This document shows positions 26,719 to 34,141 of a stretch of 64,000 nucleotides of DNA, piece by piece. The DNA is from Actinokineospora terrae (lineage in GTDB: Bacteria > Actinomycetota > Actinomycetes > Mycobacteriales > Pseudonocardiaceae). A model generated the notes under the pieces. The model saw only the letters and a program-made list of their open reading frames with translations. It ran no database searches and was not told the DNA's origin. Made by a program: the position numbers and the translations under genes. Within the stretch, counting starts at the first letter, position 1. Each line of letters starts with the position of its first letter. The stretch spans positions 186,001 to 250,000 of the forward strand of contig NZ_FOGI01000007.1 of NCBI RefSeq assembly GCF_900111175.1, read 5' to 3'.

Positions 26719-28370
26719 TCGGGGATGGCGGGCCCGAGCAGGTCGTCGGCGTCGCAGATCCGGTAGGCGTAGCCCTGCTCGGCGAGGAACCGCTGGCGGT
26801 GCGCGGCGTACTCGGTGTCGAGGGTGTCCCTGGCGACCACGGAGTAGAAGTGCGCCTGCCGCCCGTCGCCCTTGGGCCGCAGCAGCCTGCCCAGCCGCTG
26901 CGCCTCTTCCTGCCGCGAGCCGAACGTGCCCGACACCTGCACCGCGACCGAGGCCTCCGGCAGGTCGATGGAGAAGTTCGCCACCTTCGACACGACCAGC
27001 GTGCGCAGCTCACCGCGGCGGAACGCGTCGAACAGCTCCTCGCGCTCCTTGTTCTTGGTCGCGCCCTGGATCACCGGCGCGTCCAGCGCCGCGCCGAGCT
27101 CGTCGAGCTGGTCGAGGTAGGCACCGATGACCAGCGTCGGCTCGTCCGGGTGCCGGTCCAGGATGGACTGGACGACGGGGATCTTGGTGCGCGCCGTCGA
27201 GCACAGCTTGTACCGGGTGTCCGGCTCGGCGGTGGCGTACTCCAGCCGCTCGTTGTCGGTGAGGGTGACCCTGACCTCGGTGCACTCGGCCGGTGCGATC
27301 CAGCCCTGCTGCTCGATGTCGCGCCACGGCACGTCGTAGCGCTTCGGGCCGATCAGCGAGAACACGTCGCCCTCGCGGCCGTCCTCGCGGACCAGGGTCG
27401 CGGTCAGCCCGAGCCGCCGCCGCGACTGCAGGTCGGCGGTCATCCGGAACACCGGGGCGGGCAGCAGGTGCACCTCGTCGTAGACCACCAGGCCCCAGTC
27501 CCTGGAGTCGAACAGCTCCAGGTGCCGGTACTCGCCACCGGACTTGCGGGTGATCACCTGGTAGGTGGCGATGGTGACCGGGCGGATCTCCTTGCGTTCC
27601 CCGGAGTACTCGCCGATCTCCTCCTCGGTCAGCGACGTCCGCGCGATCAGCTCCCGCTTCCACTGCCTGCCCGCGACCGTGTTGGTCACCAGGATCAGCG
27701 TCGTGGCCTGCGCGAGCGCCATCGCGGCCGCGCCGACCAGGGTCTTGCCCGCCCCGCACGGCAGCACCACCACCCCGGAGCCGCCCGCCCAGAACGACTC
27801 GGCGGCCATCCGCTGGTAGTCGCGCAGCTGCCAGCCGTCCTCGTTCAGCGCGATCGGGTGCGCCTCGCCGTCGACGTACCCGGCGAAGTCCTCCGCGGGC
27901 CAGCCGACCTTGAGCAGCGCCTGCTTGAGGCGGCCGCGCTCGCTCGGGTGCACCACCACGCTGTCCTGGTCGATCCGGGCGCCGAGCATCGGGTTGATCT
28001 TCTTGCTGCGCAGCACCTCCTCCAGCACCGCGCGGTCGGTGGAGGTCATGACCAGCCCGTGCGCCGGGTGGTTGGCCAGCGTGAGCCGCCCGAACCTGGC
28101 CATCGTGTCGACCACGTCGATCAGCAGCGGCTGCGGCACCGGGTAGCGCGAGTAGGTCGACAGCGCGTCGACGACCTGCTCGGCGTCGTGGCCCGCGGCG
28201 CGGGCGTTCCACAGCGCCAGGGGGGTGATCCGGTAGGTGTGCACGTGCTCAGGGGCGCGCTCCAGTTCCGCGAACGGCGCGATGGCCGTCCGCGCCTCGC
28301 CCGCGCTGGGGTGGTCGATCTCCAGCAGCAGGGTCTTGTCTGACTGCACGATCAGCGGGCCGTCGGTCAC
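26715..28370 (-). CDS. DNA repair helicase XPB (Ercc3-like)
   Basis: A 551-residue SF2 3'-5' helicase. Walker A LPCGAGKTLVGAA is near residue 206, DEVH box (VVYDEVHLLPA) near 297, LTATLVRED motif III near 330, and the C-terminal QEEAQRLGRLLRPKG motif VI. The N-terminal 170 residues form the damage-recognition-like region typical of bacterial XPB. GTG start at 28370. Coupled downstream to a small acidic protein. Confidence 0.95.
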   Translation of the reverse strand: MTDGPLIVQSDKTLLLEIDHPSAGEARTAIAPFAELERAPEHVHTYRITPLALWNARAAGHDAEQVVDALSTYSRYPVPQPLLIDVVDTMARFGRLTLANHPAHGLVMTSTDRAVLEEVLRSKKINPMLGARIDQDSVVVHPSERGRLKQALLKVGWPAEDFAGYVDGEAHPIALNEDGWQLRDYQRMAAESFWAGGSGVVVLPCGAGKTLVGAAAMALAQATTLILVTNTVAGRQWKRELIARTSLTEEEIGEYSGERKEIRPVTIATYQVITRKSGGEYRHLELFDSRDWGLVVYDEVHLLPAPVFRMTADLQSRRRLGLTATLVREDGREGDVFSLIGPKRYDVPWRDIEQQGWIAPAECTEVRVTLTDNERLEYATAEPDTRYKLCSTARTKIPVVQSILDRHPDEPTLVIGAYLDQLDELGAALDAPVIQGATKNKEREELFDAFRRGELRTLVVSKVANFSIDLPEASVAVQVSGTFGSRQEEAQRLGRLLRPKGDGRQAHFYSVVARDTLDTEYAAHRQRFLAEQGYAYRICDADDLLGPAIPE

Positions 28371-28418
28371 CCACCCAGTGTCGCAAACCCGGCGCGCGGG
28401 CCGGGGCCGGGCACAGTT

Positions 28419-28459
28419 CGGTAACCGGCGCGACCACGGGCTGTGCGATCCGGTTACCG
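28419..28459. promoter_or_regulatory. 10-bp inverted repeat between XPB and LppU-like gene
   Basis: CGGTAACCGG (28419-28428) and CCGGTTACCG (28450-28459), perfect arms separated by 21 nt, in the divergent promoter region. It could be an operator for either gene or a cruciform. Confidence 0.4.
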
Positions 28460-28540
28460 TCCACCGCCACCAGCACCGCGCCCGGTCGACCCGCCCGCCC
28501 GGTGCTCGACGACCCCACCCAGGTAACGCAAAGGCAGCGC

Positions 28541-29131
28541 ATGACCAAGCCCGAAGAGCCGGACACCCCGGCCGAGCAGCCCGTCGCCGAGTCCGCGGAC
28601 CGGTTGGACTTCCTCGACGGCCACGTCGAACCCGCCGGTCCCCGCAGGCACAAGCTGCTGCCGCTGTGGGCCGTCGCGCTCATCGCGGTGCTGATCACCG
28701 GGATCGGGTTCGTCGTCTTCCGCTACGTCCTCGCCGACGACCCCGCGGCCATCGAGTGCGCTTCGGTGACCGGATCGGGTGATTCGGCGAAGGTCGCGGT
28801 CGTCGGCTGCGGCGACGCGGCCGCGTTCCGGATCGCCAGCCGCAAGGACCTCTCCGCGCCGGGCTGCGCCGAGGGCGCCTACCGCGAGATGCGGACCGAG
28901 AAAGAGCTGCTCTGCCTGATGCCCAACTTCGTCAAGGGCAACTGCTACGTCCCGGACGAGCCGAACCAGGCGTTCAAGGTCGGCTCCTGCGAGTCGTCCG
29001 ACGCGATCAAGGTGGTCGACGAGTTGCGCGACACCTCGGACCCGTCGCCCTGCCCGAACGGGAACGGCCTGGGTTACCCCGAACCGCCGATTGTGTTCTG
29101 CTTGGAGACACCCAACACGACCGGTTCGTGA
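28541..29131 (+). CDS. LppU/SCO3897-family membrane protein (copy 1)
   Basis: A 196-residue protein with a cytoplasmic acidic N-terminus (1-45), one membrane helix (LWAVALIAVLITGIGFVVF, about 47-65) and an outer domain with seven or more cysteines (IECASVTG, VVGCGDAAAFRI, GNCYVPDE, VGSCESSDA, FCLETP). The outer domain has the same C-x-GD-x-A-x-F layout as the next gene, so the two are paralogues. Function unknown. ATG 28541; the RBS is weak (AAGGCAG). Confidence 0.78.
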   Translation: MTKPEEPDTPAEQPVAESADRLDFLDGHVEPAGPRRHKLLPLWAVALIAVLITGIGFVVFRYVLADDPAAIECASVTGSGDSAKVAVVGCGDAAAFRIASRKDLSAPGCAEGAYREMRTEKELLCLMPNFVKGNCYVPDEPNQAFKVGSCESSDAIKVVDELRDTSDPSPCPNGNGLGYPEPPIVFCLETPNTTGS

Positions 29132-29271
29132 CCAAGGGTGACCGTTAGTCCGGTTGTGGGGTTTCCGTTACGTCCGTTCGAGGGACGCGTTACAGTGCGC
29201 CGCCGCACCGTGCGTATCCCAAGGGGGGATGGTGTCGGCTTTGTCGCTTTCCAACGCCATTGAGGTGCACG

Positions 29272-30120
29272 ATGTCCAACCCGCAGCAGCCGGGCCAGTT
29301 CCCTCCGCCCCAGGGCGGCTCCACCCCGCCGTTCCCGCAGGGTCCGGGGACTCCGCCCAGCGGTCAGCCCTACCCGCAGCAGCAGGGTCCGGGCACCCCG
29401 CCCGGCGGGCAGCCGTACCCCCAGCAGGGTCCCGGTACCCCGCCCGGCGGGCAGCCGTACCCCCAGCAGGGTCCCGGCACGCCGCCCGGTGGCCAGCCGC
29501 AGCCCGGCTTCGGCCAGGCGCCGCCGCCCCCGCACGGCCAGCAGCCGGTCGGCTTCCCGGCCGCCCCGCCGCAGGTCGACCAGCCCGCCAAGCGCGGCGG
29601 CGGCAAGAAGGTGCTGCTGATCGTGGTCCTGGTGATCGCGGTCATCGGCGTCGGCCTCGCCGCGTGGGGCTACCTGACCAAGGACGCCGCCACCGCCTCG
29701 GTCGGTGACTGCATCAAGGTCAACGACGACAGCTCGGACAACGCCGACGTCGAGAAGATCGACTGCGGCGACCAGGCCGCGGTGTTCAAGGTCGGCAAGA
29801 AGCTCGACAGCGGCAGCGCGACCTGCCCGACCGACAGCGACTACCTCGAGTACGAGGAGAAGTCCTCCCGCGGCGGCAGCGGCGGCTTCTCGCTGTGCCT
29901 GGTCTTCAACGTCAAGAAGGGCGAGTGCCTGACCGACCTGGAGAGCCCGGCCAAGACCAAGAAGGTCACCTGCGGCTCGCACCAGGTCGAGATCATCGAC
30001 GTCCTGGACGGCAAGTCCGACAAGGAAGCCTGCCCCGCCGAGGCGAACCTGCCCTTCGCCTACAAGGAGCCGGTGCTGACGATCTGCTCGAAGGTCTCCG
30101 CACCCGGCGACAAGCCGTAG
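29272..30120 (+). CDS. LppU/SCO3897-family membrane protein with proline-rich repeats (copy 2)
   Basis: A 282-residue paralogue of the preceding gene. The cytoplasmic N-terminus (1-105) carries repeats of GPGTPPGGQPYPQQ, encoded by 42-bp tandem DNA repeats. A membrane helix (VLLIVVLVIAVIGVGLAAWG, about 117-136) follows, then an outer domain VGDCIKVND, IDCGDQAAVFKV, CLVFNVKKGECL, KVTCGSHQVEII. The LppU family is common in actinobacteria and unassigned. ATG 29272 after GAGGTG. A bidirectional terminator follows. Confidence 0.82.
   Translation: MSNPQQPGQFPPPQGGSTPPFPQGPGTPPSGQPYPQQQGPGTPPGGQPYPQQGPGTPPGGQPYPQQGPGTPPGGQPQPGFGQAPPPPHGQQPVGFPAAPPQVDQPAKRGGGKKVLLIVVLVIAVIGVGLAAWGYLTKDAATASVGDCIKVNDDSSDNADVEKIDCGDQAAVFKVGKKLDSGSATCPTDSDYLEYEEKSSRGGSGGFSLCLVFNVKKGECLTDLESPAKTKKVTCGSHQVEIIDVLDGKSDKEACPAEANLPFAYKEPVLTICSKVSAPGDKP
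29341..29508 (+). repeat. 42-bp tandem repeats encoding GPGTPPGGQPYPQQ
   Basis: Units start at 29341 (45 bp), 29386, 29428 and 29470 (the last partial), each translating to a Pro/Gly/Gln-rich 14-mer. The second and third units differ by very few bases, so recent unit gain is likely and the copy number may vary between strains. Confidence 0.85.
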
Positions 30121-30129
30121 CACGACGCG

Positions 30130-30167
30130 AAGAGGGCCCCACCGGATGAGTCCGGCGGGGCCCTCTT
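30130..30167. terminator. Bidirectional hairpin terminator
   Basis: Stem AAGAGGGCCCC / GGGGCCCTCTT (11 bp, perfect) continued after one mismatch by CCGGA/TCCGG with a 4-nt loop. It lies between the convergent LppU-like and ABC transporter genes. Confidence 0.85.
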
Positions 30168-30177
30168 GCGTCTGTCC

Positions 30178-30951
30178 TCAGCGGACGGTGACCGGAGCGC
30201 CCTGCAGCAGTCCCGCCACCTTGGCCCGCAGTTCGACGAAGTCGTCGCTGGCCCGGGTGGTGATCTGGTCGCGCACCGGCCCGAGCGGGACGTCCAGGTG
30301 CGCCACCACGGTCGCCGGGGACTTCGACAGCACCAGCACCCGGTCGCCCAGGTAGACGCTCTCGTCGATGTCGTGGGTGACCAGCAGGACGGTGGTGTCC
30401 TGCTCCCGGCGGATCCGCAGCAGCAGGTCCTCCAGCTCGAACCGGGTCTGCGCGTCGACCGACGCGAACGGCTCGTCCATCAGCAGCAACGACGGTCGGT
30501 AGGCCAACGCGCGCGCGATGGCCACACGCTGCTGCATGCCGCCGGAGAGCTGCCACGGGTACTTCTTGCCCGCAGTGGACAGTCCTACCGCCGCCAATGC
30601 CTCTACCGCCCGTGCTTCGCGTTCCGTGCGCGACAGGGTCCGCAGTGGGAACTCCACGTTGCGGGTCACCGACAACCACGGGAACAGCGAGCGGCTGTAG
30701 TCCTGGAACACCACGGCCAGGTCCGAGGGAACGCCGTCGACCTTGTTGCCGTGCAGGCTCACCGTGCCCCTGGAGGGTCGGATGAGCCCGGCGATCGTGC
30801 GCAGCAGCGTCGACTTGCCGCAGCCGGACGGTCCGACCACACACACGAGCTCTCCCGCGCCGACGGTGAAGTCGAGCCCATCGATCGCGGTGTGTGAACC
30901 GTCCTTGCCCTTGTAGGTGTGGCCGAGTCCGTCGACCTCCAACATGTTCAC
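30178..30951 (-). CDS. ABC importer ATP-binding protein (SsuB/TauB/NrtD type)
   Basis: A 257-residue ATPase: Walker A GPSGCGKST (residues 40-48), Q-loop VFQDYSRSLFPWL, signature LSGGMQQRVAIARAL, Walker B LLLMDEPF, and H-loop VTHDIDES. This subgroup energises uptake of sulfonates, taurine, nitrate or pyrimidine precursors. GTG start 1 nt after the upstream permease stop, with GGAGG 5 nt before it. Last gene of the four-gene operon. Confidence 0.93.
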   Translation of the reverse strand: MNMLEVDGLGHTYKGKDGSHTAIDGLDFTVGAGELVCVVGPSGCGKSTLLRTIAGLIRPSRGTVSLHGNKVDGVPSDLAVVFQDYSRSLFPWLSVTRNVEFPLRTLSRTEREARAVEALAAVGLSTAGKKYPWQLSGGMQQRVAIARALAYRPSLLLMDEPFASVDAQTRFELEDLLLRIRREQDTTVLLVTHDIDESVYLGDRVLVLSKSPATVVAHLDVPLGPVRDQITTRASDDFVELRAKVAGLLQGAPVTVR

Positions 30952-30952
30952 G

Positions 30953-31753
30953 TCAGCCTCCGGTGGCGAGCGCCTGTGTCTCGAGCGAGTGCCGCGGCTG
31001 CCAGGCGAGCGCGCGCCGCTCGAGCACGAGGAGCAAGGTGTTGAACAGGTAGCCGAGCACGCCGAGCAGCACGATCCACGCCCACATGGCGGTGGGCTCG
31101 TAGTCGCGCTGGGCCCGCACCAGCTGGTTGCCGATACCGTTGGCGGACCCGATCAGCTCCGAGATCACCATCAGGATCAGCGCGATGGACAGGCTCAGCC
31201 GCAGGCCCGCGAACACCTTGGGCAGCGCGGAGGGCAGCACCACGCCGAAGGTCCACTGCGCCCGCGACAGCCGGAACACCCTGGCGGTCTCGACCTTGGT
31301 CGCGTCGACGCCCCGTGCCCCGTCGACGGTGTTGAGCAGCACCGGCCAGATCGCGCCGAACACGATCGTCGGGAACTGCATGTTGGTCGGGCCGACCGCG
31401 GCGACGAAGAACGGCACCAGCAGCGGCGGCGGGATCGACCGCAGGAAGTTGAAGACCGCGCCCAGATAGGCCATGGCCCGCCGGGAGCGGCCGAGCAGGA
31501 TGCCCAGCGCGATCCCGATGACCCCGGCCAGCGCCCAGCCGCCGAGCATCCGGCTGATGCCGGGTACGATGTGGTCGCCGAACGCCGAGGAGAACCACAG
31601 GTCCTTCGCGGTCAGCGCGATCTCGGACGGGGGTGGGAAGAAGAAGCTCTTCTCCGCCTCGGCGGCCTTGGCCAGCTGGGTCACCAGCTCCCAGAGCCCG
31701 ACCGCGACGGCGAACACGACCCAGCGCTGCGCGGTCCTGGTCACCCGGTTCAC
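30953..31753 (-). CDS. ABC importer permease 2
   Basis: A 266-residue BPD_transp_1 permease with about six helices. The cytoplasmic coupling (EAA) loop is ETARVFRLSRAQWTFGVVLPSALP. The start GTG overlaps the other permease's stop in GTGA. It is a distinct protein from permease 1 (under half identical by eye), so the importer is probably a heterodimer in the membrane. Confidence 0.9.
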   Translation of the reverse strand: MNRVTRTAQRWVVFAVAVGLWELVTQLAKAAEAEKSFFFPPPSEIALTAKDLWFSSAFGDHIVPGISRMLGGWALAGVIGIALGILLGRSRRAMAYLGAVFNFLRSIPPPLLVPFFVAAVGPTNMQFPTIVFGAIWPVLLNTVDGARGVDATKVETARVFRLSRAQWTFGVVLPSALPKVFAGLRLSLSIALILMVISELIGSANGIGNQLVRAQRDYEPTAMWAWIVLLGVLGYLFNTLLLVLERRALAWQPRHSLETQALATGG

Positions 31754-32526
31754 TCGGCGCCCACCTTCGGCTGGCTCCAGGCGAACGCCTTGCGGTGCAG
31801 CAGTTCCAGCCCGGCGTTGGCGCCGTAGCCGATCAGCCCGGCCAGGACGGTGCCCGCGAGCACGGTGTCCATGTTGAGCCCGCCGCCGCTGGCGACGTTG
31901 ACCACCTGGCCGAGGCCGATGGTGCCGCCGGAGAACAGCTCGGTGCTGATCACCACCGCCAGCGCGATGGCGAAGGAGAGCCGCACCCCGGTGAGCACGA
32001 ACGGCGCGGCGCTGGGCAGGGCGACCCGGCCGAGCAGGCCGAGCCGACCGGTGCCGAACGCGCGCGCCGTCTCCACGTGCAGCGGGTCGACCTCGTCGAG
32101 GGCGTACATGGTGTTGAACAGGATCGGCCACAGCGCCCCGTACACGGCGAGGGTGATCTTGGTGTCCGGGCCGGTGCCGAAGGTCAGCAGGGCCAGCGGG
32201 ATCAGGGCGACCGAGGGGATCGGCCGCAGGAACTCGACCAGTGTCATCACGGCCCGGCGGACCGGGGGGACGCTGCCGAGGACGAGTCCGGCCGGTACCG
32301 CGATCAGGACCGCGATGACCAGCGCGAGGAGGGTGGCCGCCAGCGTGGCGACCACCGCCCGCACGAACTCCGGGTCGCCGAGCAGGGTGACCATGGTGGG
32401 CAGCACCACGCTCGGCGGACGAAGGTAGTAGCCCGGGACCAGGTCGGTCCGGCTGGCGACTTCCCAGATGGCGAAGAAGCCGACCAGACCGACCAGGCTC
32501 GCGGGAACTCGGGGAGCTCCACTCAC
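31750..32526 (-). CDS. ABC importer permease 1
   Basis: A 258-residue permease of the same family: EAA-type loop ETARAFGTGRLGLLGRVALPSAAP and typical VEFLRPIPSVALIPLALL. GTG start at 32526, 41 nt after the substrate-binding protein stop. Confidence 0.9.
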   Translation of the reverse strand: MSGAPRVPASLVGLVGFFAIWEVASRTDLVPGYYLRPPSVVLPTMVTLLGDPEFVRAVVATLAATLLALVIAVLIAVPAGLVLGSVPPVRRAVMTLVEFLRPIPSVALIPLALLTFGTGPDTKITLAVYGALWPILFNTMYALDEVDPLHVETARAFGTGRLGLLGRVALPSAAPFVLTGVRLSFAIALAVVISTELFSGGTIGLGQVVNVASGGGLNMDTVLAGTVLAGLIGYGANAGLELLHRKAFAWSQPKVGAE

Positions 32527-32567
32527 GGTGTGCTGTGGGCTCCCGCAGGGGGAGCCCGCCTCCAGAC

Positions 32568-33605
32568 CTATTTGTTGCTGGTGGAGCTGGGGATCATCGA
32601 GGCGACGTCCAGGTTGCCCTTGATCACGCCGAACTCCTGCATCAGGTTGGCGACCCGCTGGATGCGGTTGGCCTCGAGCGAGGTCGAGTACGTCGCGATG
32701 GTCACCAGCTGCGCGGTCTGCTGGTCGATCTTGGCGTACTTGACGAACATCGGCTCGACCTTGGTGCGGTCGGTCGCCTCGGCCTGCGCCTTGGCCAGGC
32801 CGCGCTGGAAGGCGGCGATGGTGTTCGGGCTGGTGCTGGCGAACTTGCCGGTGCCGCCGATGGCGACGTAGCCCGACATCGGCATCTCGGCGGTCGGGCC
32901 GGAGGCACCGTCGAACACCGGGACCGCGCCGATCTTCTTCATCGCGGTGGTGACCCACGGCTCGACGACGACGGCGCCGTCGACCTCGCCGCGCTCCATC
33001 GCCGGGATCATCTCGGCGAAGGTCATCTCCCGCCACTCGACCTGGGTGTAGTCGACGCCCTGGGTCTTGAGGACCGACATCGGGGCCAGGTCGGTCATGG
33101 TGTTGCGGGCGGTGATGGCGATCTTCTTGCCCGGCGCGTCGGTCGGCTTCTTCAGCGGCGAGTTCGGCGGGGCGACGACCACGATGTGGCCCGGCTTGGC
33201 GGTGAGCGCGTCGGCGACGATCTTGAACTCGGCGACCTTCTTGCTCTGCGCGAGCAGCGGCGCCGGGTAGGAGGAGAAGGCGATGTCGACGTCCCCGCTG
33301 AGCACCGCGTTGATGGAGGCGGCACCGGAGGCCATGACCACCGGCTCCACGTCGAGGCCCTGGTCGCGGAAGTAGCCCTGCTCGATTGCCCGGTAGAACG
33401 GGGCGACGTCGACGACGGGCAGGACGCCCACCTTGACCTTCGCCTTCTCCACCGCACCCGCACTGCCCGTCGACCCCGAGCTGGTGGTGTTGTCGTCGCC
33501 GCCGAGCAGCCCGCACCCGCTGAGCGTGGCGAGGAGGGTCATGGCGAGAGCGGCGATGGGCAGCCGGACCCCAGCGGTCCGTCTGGTGGCAACGCGTCGA
33601 AGCAT
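32568..33605 (-). CDS. ABC importer substrate-binding lipoprotein (NMT1/SsuA type)
   Basis: A 345-residue lipoprotein, lipobox TLSGC (C31), then a Gly/Ser/Thr linker and an NMT1/SsuA-like bilobed domain: VGVLPVVDVAPFYRAIEQGYFRDQGLDVE, GDVDIAFSS, GEVDGAVVVEPWVTTA. The family covers sulfonates, nitrate, bicarbonate and thiamine precursors; sequence alone does not pick one. ATG 33605 follows GAGGAGAGG. First gene of its operon, divergent from the conservon. Confidence 0.92.
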   Translation of the reverse strand: MLRRVATRRTAGVRLPIAALAMTLLATLSGCGLLGGDDNTTSSGSTGSAGAVEKAKVKVGVLPVVDVAPFYRAIEQGYFRDQGLDVEPVVMASGAASINAVLSGDVDIAFSSYPAPLLAQSKKVAEFKIVADALTAKPGHIVVVAPPNSPLKKPTDAPGKKIAITARNTMTDLAPMSVLKTQGVDYTQVEWREMTFAEMIPAMERGEVDGAVVVEPWVTTAMKKIGAVPVFDGASGPTAEMPMSGYVAIGGTGKFASTSPNTIAAFQRGLAKAQAEATDRTKVEPMFVKYAKIDQQTAQLVTIATYSTSLEANRIQRVANLMQEFGVIKGNLDVASMIPSSTSNK

Positions 33606-34141
33606 TTGGAGCCTCTCCTCGTAGGAGGTCGGTTTTTGTCGAGGGGGGCGCGAGTCCCCCTGCGGCACCAAGGACGCACTCTAGAGACAGCGGGGTGCGG
33701 GTCACAATGAGTGCGCACAGGATGCCTTGCGGTGAACTCTCTCACTGATTCGGGCGGCCCTGTTGCGCCAAGTGGGGGAACTCTCTAGACCCTCTGACCT
33801 GGGGTTTACGCGCTGTAGCCACATCGGCAAGTGGGTGGTGATTACTCATCCATATGGGCGATGATGAACGTAGGGAAAACCACCACTACATCACGCTGGT
33901 GAAATGTTGTCCGTGCTAACTATCCGATACAGGCTGTGATGATGCCCTGGAAGGGTTACATCGCCACGGAGAGTTCGCTACCTTCTGTGTCCACAGTGAG
34001 GCGCTCAACCGAGCGGTAGGGATGGGCGGTCGCCACGCTCGCGGGTAACGTTGGGCCACCCGGGTCCGACATCTTGCGGGCAGCCGCGTCCGCACCGGGC
34101 GTCCGCGACGGGCCGCGTCCGTCACTGGGTGGAGATGTCCG
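33606..34141. other. Divergent intergenic region (ABC operon / conservon)
   Basis: About 535 bp with lower GC than its surroundings near 33770-33960. It should hold the promoters of both operons. Seen: a GGGGG/CCCCC hairpin with CGCGAGT loop in the ABC leader (about 33644-33661), and an ACTCTCT motif repeated at about 33735 and 33780. No open frame with an RBS and no riboswitch I can name. Confidence 0.5.

Noticed and set aside
33606..33671. Riboswitch in the leader of the ABC importer operon
   Set aside because: A G/C hairpin is present, but no thiamine, SAM or cobalamin consensus motif could be found on the minus strand.
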